From JAVBMC01 sp031552845 (GTDB lineage Bacteria > Verrucomicrobiota > Kiritimatiellia > RFP12 > DVOR01), in the NCBI GenBank assembly GCA_031552845.1, contig JAVBMC010000077.1, positions 1-36,538 of the forward strand: DNA of 36,538 nucleotides, in the 5' to 3' direction. The notes below the pieces were generated by a model that saw only the letters and a list, made by a program, of their open reading frames with translations, was not told the origin of the DNA and ran no database searches. Shown here in pieces: positions 31,570 through 36,538 of this stretch. Position numbers and translations under genes: made by a program. Positions within the stretch are counted from its first letter, which is position 1. The number at the start of each line of letters is the position of its first letter.

Positions 31570-34500
31570 GTGCGCGTGACTAAACGAACAGTCTTCGGGC
31601 TGACAGTTTTCACCATCCTGCTGCTATTGACAGCCTGCTCCTACCGGCTGGCCGAATGGCGCGTCGCGCGGCTGTACAAAGTCTACGAAATGCGCCTGGT
31701 GGTACAAACCGTCGCCATGGCCAAAATGCTCAGCGTCGGCACCCTCCAAGACCTCCAAGCCAACGGCATCATGCCCTCAACCGAGTCTCAAAGAGTACTC
31801 TCCGAAAACTTCGAAACCTTCTCCCGCGCCTCCGACGGCTGGTCCCAATACTGGGTCCTCTTCCCCACCAACGGCGGCTTCCAGCTCGGCCCCTCCACCA
31901 GCAAACTCGCCTACCCCCAAGCACCGCGCGGCCAAATACTCACCGATCCCGCCCCCGAGCTCCTCGCCTGCGTCACCAACAAAACCCCCATCTCCTACAC
32001 CGCCGTACGCAAATTCACCAACAAACCCGACGAGCTCGTCCAAGTCACCCTCGCACCCGTCTACCACCCCACCCAAGAAAGCGTCCGCTACGTCATCGGC
32101 CGCAACTCCAAAGCCCACGCCTCGCGCGCCTACTTCCACTACGTCCGCACCCAAACCTACCTCCTTGCGCTCCCCCTCGCGCTCGCGCTCATCGGCGGCT
32201 TCTGGCTCATCCTCTACCGCGACGCCGCCGGCCGCATCTCCCAATGGCTCCGCTATGGCGAAGTCATCATCATCGTCGCCGCAGTCCTCTCCATCCTGCC
32301 CATCTTCACCATCACCCTGCGCGAAAGCGAACTCATCTCCTACTCCACCGCCTTCCTCCAACAAGTCGACTACTTTGCGCACCGCCTCACCATGCGCATG
32401 AGCGACTCCGAAAACCAAATCCTTGCCGACGCCGTCAACCTCCCCCGCCTCACCCCCAAGATGACCGACGACGTCTTCAAAGCCTTCACCGCCCCCTACC
32501 AAAAACAAAACGTTTTCCCCGCCATCGGCTGGGTCGACAGAGTCCCCGGCAAAGACCGCCAAGCCTACGAAGCCGCCAAACGCGCCGACGGCCACACCAA
32601 CTACTCCATCTGGGAATGGGACGCGGGCGGTGAACGCATCCCCTCCCCCGCCCGCGAAATCCACTACCCCGTCGCCTACGCCGCCAGCGGTGTCGGCGGC
32701 ATGATCCCCGACGCACTCGGCTTCGACCGCGCCAGCGACTTCTACCAGCTCGACGCCCTCGACCACGCCCACCGCTTCCGCCGCACCACCGTCTCCCCGC
32801 CCGTGCTCCTCGTCATGCAGCCCGGCGCCAAAGGCCTCATGGTCATCCAACCCGTCTTCACCCCCGAGACCGGCAACCTCTTCGGCCTGCTCACCATGCC
32901 CGTACGCCTCGACTACACCCTGCGCGGCTACTCCGGCATGCGCACCGAAGGGCACGAAATGATCTCCCTCGAACTCTTCCGCCTCAACAGCGAAGGCGGC
33001 GCCACATTCCTCGACTCCTCCAACGGCGCCAGCGCGCGCCGCATTGCCGAAACCCCCAAATTCCCCCTCTGCTTCACCAGCCCCGAAACCACCGCCTGCC
33101 AGCTCCCCCTGCTCCTCTTCGACTCACCCTTCACCATCTGCATCTACCCCGGCGCCTACTTCCACGCCCTCCACCCCTTCACCGCGCACAAAATCGCCCT
33201 CTTCACCCTCCTGCTCATCCTGCCGCTCGTCGTCAGCGTCGTCTACCTCATCCGCCGTAGCCAGCAAGGCCTTGAAGCACTCGTAGCCGACTGCACGCAA
33301 GAACTCAACCTCCAAAGCGACCGCCTCCTCAACGTCACCGGCAACGTCGCCGCCGTACTCTGGGAACTCGACCTCCACGAACCCTACACCTACACCTACC
33401 TCTCCAACTACTCCGACAACCACGGCGTTATCAAAGTCGGCGGCACCTTCGAACAATTCTGCTCACGCGTCCACCCAGACGACCTCGAACGCTTCACCGC
33501 CGAAGTCAAAGAACACGTCAAAACCGGCATCACCTTCACCCACGAATACCGCCTCATCGATCCCGCCGGCAAAATCCACTGGCTCCACGAACACATGAAA
33601 TTCATCGCCGAAGGCGGCACTGCCACCCGCGCCATCGGCATCACCAACGACGTCACCGCCCAGAAAGAAAGCGAACTCGAAAAGTTCGAGATGGACAGCG
33701 CCCTGCGCAAAGCCCAACGCCTCGAAGCCGTCGGCCTGCTCGCAGGCGGCGTCGCCCACGACTTCAACAACATGCTCCAAGTCATCCTCGGCAACACCGA
33801 ACTCGTCCTCAGCGATCTCGACCCCGCCAACCGCAACTACGCCGCCATCGCCGCCGTCCAAGCCACCGCCCAAAAAGCCACCTCCGTCACCCGCCAGCTC
33901 CTCGCCTTCGCCCGCAAACAAACCGTCGCCCCCATCGCCCAAAACCTCTGTGAAGCCATCCAAGAAAACATCCAGATCCTCGAACGCCTCGCCGGCCCCC
34001 GAATCACCATCAAGTTCGAACCCTGCTCCGGCCCCCGTTGCGTCATCAAGATCGACCCCTCCCAGCTCAACCAAATCCTCGTCAACCTCGTCATGAACGC
34101 ACGCGACGCCATTCTCGAACGCCAAGAGAAAGGCGCCGCGACCGAACCCGGCCTCATCACCATCAGCGTCTCCCGCGCCACCATGGCCGAAGCCACCTGG
34201 AACGTCGGCTTCGCGCCCCCTCCCGGCGAATACGCACGCGTCACCATCCTCGACAACGGCTGCGGCATGACCGCCGATGTCGCCGACAAAATGTTCGAAC
34301 CCTTCTTCACCACGCGCGAACAAGGCGCCGGTCGTGGGCTCGGCCTCTCCTCCGTTCACGGCGCGCTCACCCAAAACAAAGGCGGCGTCAACGTCCAAAG
34401 CCTCCCCAACAGCGGCACCATGGTCATCTTCTACCTCCCCATCTACGACGGGGAACCCGAAGAAATCAAACCCGGCGAACGCCCCGCCCTCCAGACAACC

Positions 34501-34941
34501 GCCACATCAAGCGCCCCCGTTGCGCCCGCCGCGCCCAAACCCAAGGCCCCCGTCAAGAAAGACGCCACCATCATGGTTGTGGAAGACGACCCCGGCGTCC
34601 TGCGCCTTGCCGAAGCCAGCCTCATCTCCCTCGGCTACCAAGTCATCGCCGTCAACCACTCCCCCGACGTCGTCTCCATGCTCTCCAAGAAAGACCTCAA
34701 AGTCGATCTCCTCCTCAGCGATATGATCATGCCCGAGATGAACGGCGCCGAAGTCCACCAAATCGCCAAACGCATCCGCCCCAGCCTCCCCGTCGTCTTC
34801 ATGTCCGGCTACACAGCCGACATCCTCAACAACACCCATGCCGAGCTCTCAAAAGTCAAGCTCCTCCACAAACCCTTCACGCGCGACGCGCTCGGCACCT
34901 TCGTTGCAGAAGCCCTCGACGCCGCCAACACGCCCACCTAA
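31570..34941 (+). CDS. Membrane hybrid histidine kinase (CHASE-PAS-HisKA-HATPase-REC)
   Basis: 1123 residues, GTG start with AAAGGAA upstream. Transmembrane helices lie at about 9-26, 198-215, 232-250 and 542-561. The first outer loop (27-197) is unassigned. The second (about 255-535) is a CHASE-type sensor (FPAIGWVDRVPGKDRQAYEAA from 316, then IHYPVAYA). A PAS fold follows (about 590-705, HPDD, HEYRLIDPAGKIHWL). The phosphoacceptor is His730 in GGVAHDFNNML. The ATPase has N box NLVMNARDA (about 839-847), G1 DNGCGM (895-900) and a GAGRGLGLSS lid. An Ala/Pro linker leads to a receiver with EDD (1005-1007), phospho-acceptor Asp1051 and Lys1101. There is no HPt or output domain, so phosphate probably passes to a partner encoded elsewhere. 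A peptidase gene follows by 30 nt. Confidence 0.92.
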   Translation: MRVTKRTVFGLTVFTILLLLTACSYRLAEWRVARLYKVYEMRLVVQTVAMAKMLSVGTLQDLQANGIMPSTESQRVLSENFETFSRASDGWSQYWVLFPTNGGFQLGPSTSKLAYPQAPRGQILTDPAPELLACVTNKTPISYTAVRKFTNKPDELVQVTLAPVYHPTQESVRYVIGRNSKAHASRAYFHYVRTQTYLLALPLALALIGGFWLILYRDAAGRISQWLRYGEVIIIVAAVLSILPIFTITLRESELISYSTAFLQQVDYFAHRLTMRMSDSENQILADAVNLPRLTPKMTDDVFKAFTAPYQKQNVFPAIGWVDRVPGKDRQAYEAAKRADGHTNYSIWEWDAGGERIPSPAREIHYPVAYAASGVGGMIPDALGFDRASDFYQLDALDHAHRFRRTTVSPPVLLVMQPGAKGLMVIQPVFTPETGNLFGLLTMPVRLDYTLRGYSGMRTEGHEMISLELFRLNSEGGATFLDSSNGASARRIAETPKFPLCFTSPETTACQLPLLLFDSPFTICIYPGAYFHALHPFTAHKIALFTLLLILPLVVSVVYLIRRSQQGLEALVADCTQELNLQSDRLLNVTGNVAAVLWELDLHEPYTYTYLSNYSDNHGVIKVGGTFEQFCSRVHPDDLERFTAEVKEHVKTGITFTHEYRLIDPAGKIHWLHEHMKFIAEGGTATRAIGITNDVTAQKESELEKFEMDSALRKAQRLEAVGLLAGGVAHDFNNMLQVILGNTELVLSDLDPANRNYAAIAAVQATAQKATSVTRQLLAFARKQTVAPIAQNLCEAIQENIQILERLAGPRITIKFEPCSGPRCVIKIDPSQLNQILVNLVMNARDAILERQEKGAATEPGLITISVSRATMAEATWNVGFAPPPGEYARVTILDNGCGMTADVADKMFEPFFTTREQGAGRGLGLSSVHGALTQNKGGVNVQSLPNSGTMVIFYLPIYDGEPEEIKPGERPALQTTATSSAPVAPAAPKPKAPVKKDATIMVVEDDPGVLRLAEASLISLGYQVIAVNHSPDVVSMLSKKDLKVDLLLSDMIMPEMNGAEVHQIAKRIRPSLPVVFMSGYTADILNNTHAELSKVKLLHKPFTRDALGTFVAEALDAANTPT

Positions 34942-34971
34942 ACGCCCCCGGGGACTTCTGCGGAAAGCCAC

Positions 34972-36330
34972 ATGCACAACCACCCCGTCCTCACAACCCT
35001 CGCAGCCCTCCTCCTCCTAGCAGGCGGCTTACGCGCACAAGCGCTAGACCCCCTGCTCGCCCTTCAAGACCCTTGGAGCAGCTCCCAAAGTGCCGTCGCC
35101 GAAACCCTCCCCCAAGTCCGCTTCAACCAGCTCGAACCCGGCCGCCTCATCAACTCCGCCATGCCCGGCCTCACCCTCTTCGGCCAACGCGTGTACGAAA
35201 TCCGCTGCTTCTTCAACGAAGGCCTCCTCGCACGCATCGAAGTCAGCTTCTACAACAAAGGCGACGCCCAACGCCCCCTCCAGCCCGAACTCTACAACCA
35301 CCTCCTCAAACAAACCGTCACCGCCATCAACCAATACTTCGCCGCCGAAAACTCCAAACCCATCCGCCAAAACGCCGAGCGCCCCCGCTACTTCAATTAC
35401 CGTTGCGAATGGAAACGTCCCCCCCTCGGCGCTGCGCTCGAATGGGCCTACACCCAACGCCAAGGCGACAGCGCCACCTTCATCGCCGAATACATCAACC
35501 TCACCCTCGTCCCCCTCCAAAAAGGCGGCGCCCTCGCCACCGTCAAGACCGAAGCCAAACAAACCTGGCAAACCACCGTCACCCTCGCCACCCTCAAAAA
35601 GAACGTCCGCACCGCCCCCTCCGGCGACACCTGGATCGACGCCATCCCCATGATCGACCAAGGCCAGAAAGGCTACTGCGCCGTCGCCGTTGCCGAACGC
35701 ATCTTCCGCTACTACGGCCGCGAGATCGACCAACACACCTTCGCCCAAGTCGCCGAGACCGAAGCCGGCGGCGGCACATCCTTCCAAGCCACCGTCGACG
35801 CCCTCACCGCCATCGGCAAAAAATACGACTACGACACCAAAAGCGGCTTCCTCATGCTCCGCAAAGGCGACACCTTCCAACGCACAGAGTTCTACAAGCT
35901 TATTGAAGACTACAACCGCGCCGCCCGCACTCAAAAGATGCCCCAGATCGACGTCGAACAACTCATCTTCAACAACCGCATCAACCTCATCGACGTCATC
36001 GACACCTTTGACCCCGCCCTCCTCAAACAAGTCCGCATCAAACAAACCGGGCAGATGAACCTCTACCTCAAAGACATCCAAGCCGCCATCGACAAAGGCA
36101 TCCCCATCGTCTGGTCCTGCTACGTCGGCAAATACCCCGAAACCCCCGCCATCAACATCATCGGCGGCGGCGCCTTCGGCCACGTCCGCCTCATCATCGG
36201 CTACAACAACAAAACAAAAGAAATCCTCTACTCCGACACCTGGGGCGCCGGCCACGAACTCAAACGCATGTCCGCCGACACCGCTTGGACCATCACCCAA
36301 GGCATCTGCACCCTCACCCCCCGCCACTAA
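34972..36330 (+). CDS. Secreted C39-like papain-fold cysteine peptidase
   Basis: 452 residues. A signal peptide (MHNHPVLTTLAALLLLAGGLRAQA) predicts export. Residues about 25-215 form an unrecognised domain. The C-terminal half is papain-like: IPMIDQGQKGYCAVAVAERIFRYYG (Gln230, nucleophile Cys236), then GGGAFGHVRLIIGYNNKTKEILYSDTWG with His404 and Asp422 as the likely rest of the triad. This is the layout of C39-like peptidases (Q..G.C at the N-terminal end and a late GH.....Y.......D.WG). The substrate is unknown, and no bacteriocin or ABC transporter is adjacent. The ribosome-binding site is weak. It lies 30 nt after the kinase, so both probably share a transcript. The coding strand is extremely C-rich. 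Confidence 0.82.
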   Translation: MHNHPVLTTLAALLLLAGGLRAQALDPLLALQDPWSSSQSAVAETLPQVRFNQLEPGRLINSAMPGLTLFGQRVYEIRCFFNEGLLARIEVSFYNKGDAQRPLQPELYNHLLKQTVTAINQYFAAENSKPIRQNAERPRYFNYRCEWKRPPLGAALEWAYTQRQGDSATFIAEYINLTLVPLQKGGALATVKTEAKQTWQTTVTLATLKKNVRTAPSGDTWIDAIPMIDQGQKGYCAVAVAERIFRYYGREIDQHTFAQVAETEAGGGTSFQATVDALTAIGKKYDYDTKSGFLMLRKGDTFQRTEFYKLIEDYNRAARTQKMPQIDVEQLIFNNRINLIDVIDTFDPALLKQVRIKQTGQMNLYLKDIQAAIDKGIPIVWSCYVGKYPETPAINIIGGGAFGHVRLIIGYNNKTKEILYSDTWGAGHELKRMSADTAWTITQGICTLTPRH

Positions 36331-36375
36331 CCCCCCCTTCCTCCCCCTATGTGCGTCAGCCTCTTTATTCCTTAC

Positions 36376-36538
36376 CTCTCTCTCCGCGCCTCCGCGTCTC
36401 CGTGTGAGCTTCTCTCCTCCTCCCCCCTCCTCATCCTCTCCTCCTCCCCCCTCCTCATCCTCTCCTCCTCCCCCCTCCTCATCCTCTTCTCCTCTCTCCT
36501 CCTCATCCTCTCCTCCTCCCCCCTCCTCATCCTCTTCT
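36376..36538. repeat. Low-complexity C/T region with 24-bp minisatellite at the window end
   Basis: 36421-36538 consists of almost five copies of a 24-bp unit (starting TCCCCCCTCCTCATCC) with few changes, and runs off the window. 36376-36410 holds a degenerate CTCCGCGCCTCCGCGTCTCC-type repeat of a kind I recall from intergenic DNA of many PVC genomes. No gene is seen after 36330, nor a clear terminator for the peptidase. Confidence 0.85.

Noticed and set aside
31777..32955. A 392-codon minus-strand frame opposite the histidine kinase
   Set aside because: Same codon-bias artefact; low-complexity Gly/Val/Glu translation and no ribosome-binding site.
34038..35906. A 622-codon plus-strand frame overlapping the kinase and peptidase genes
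   Set aside because: The translation is almost only Arg, Pro, His and Ser, a frame-shifted shadow of C-rich coding DNA. Both overlapped genes have clear domains.
35044..36327. A 427-codon open frame on the minus strand opposite the C39-like peptidase
   Set aside because: It is Gly/Val/Asp-rich with no domain. It arises from the extreme C-ending codon use of the plus-strand gene, which removes stops from the antisense frame.

Overview
The window looks like chromosomal DNA of a Gram-negative, outer-membrane-bearing bacterium of the PVC superphylum. My best guess is a Kiritimatiellae- or Lentisphaerae-like Verrucomicrobiota from a gut-type community. This is inferred from gene content and not proven: a eukaryotic-type hexokinase, an LpoB/YcfL/COG3014/CsgG-like envelope operon, many lipoproteins, an HU protein, a large CHASE-PAS hybrid kinase and moderately high GC. 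The left edge cuts an IS30-like transposase and the right edge lies inside a 24-bp minisatellite. Both are typical assembly breakpoints, so the window may be one whole metagenomic contig.

Layout. 1-435: 5' part of an IS30-like transposase (minus) with a foldback hairpin over its start codon. 739-3579: four small envelope genes on one strong promoter, in two paralogous pairs ordered A-B-B'-A'; the B genes are lipoproteins with YwqK/MORN-like repeats. 3745-6270: fusA and secG, then a terminator. 6334-12455: a tightly overlapping six-gene operon (phosphoglycolate-phosphatase-like HAD, CaCA antiporter, degenerate spermidine-synthase-like/TPR membrane protein, ribE, pfkB kinase, rlmB). 12598-13397: HU and ybeY. 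13563-14687: a DUF2089-like regulator with two small paralogous membrane proteins behind an operator-studded promoter. 14730-15581 (minus): a membrane protein with a SUKH-like region. 15582-16710: a long intergenic region with repeat array A. 16711-19448: eukaryotic-type hexokinase and a TadG-like protein. 19515-24707 (minus): a six-gene envelope operon. 24708-25016: repeat array B. 25017-28450 (minus): a UvrD-like helicase and a YihY/BrkB membrane protein. 28752 onward (plus): tRNA-Asn, murD, a LysM lipoprotein, repeat array C, a 1123-residue hybrid histidine kinase, a secreted C39-like cysteine peptidase, then low-complexity DNA.

How it fits together. Most recognisable genes serve central metabolism and translation (fusA, secG, ribE, rlmB, ybeY, tRNA-Asn, hexokinase, pfkB) or the cell envelope (murD, LysM lipoprotein, LpoB operon). 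The 19.5-24.7 kb operon reads as one exported module. It joins a peptidoglycan-synthase activator (LpoB) and its usual neighbours YcfL and COG3014 to a CsgG-like and a PEGA-domain protein.

The most unusual signal is non-coding. Three separate intergenic regions (15.76-16.06 kb, 24.86-24.96 kb, 31.21-31.41 kb) each carry a tandem array of short palindromes at a fixed step of 22, 22 and 23 bp. The core is different at each locus (GAG(G/A)T..A(C/T)CTC and ACACGGGTGT; AGTAANNTTACT; TCACACCCTGTGA), yet period and dyad symmetry are kept, in places through compensating base changes. Each array lies about 60-100 bp upstream of a good sigma70-type promoter. I know of no described element of this kind. 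A second recurring oddity is that three genes (gph-like, ybeY, murD) start within 5-9 nt of an intrinsic terminator's T-tract, with no ribosome-binding site.
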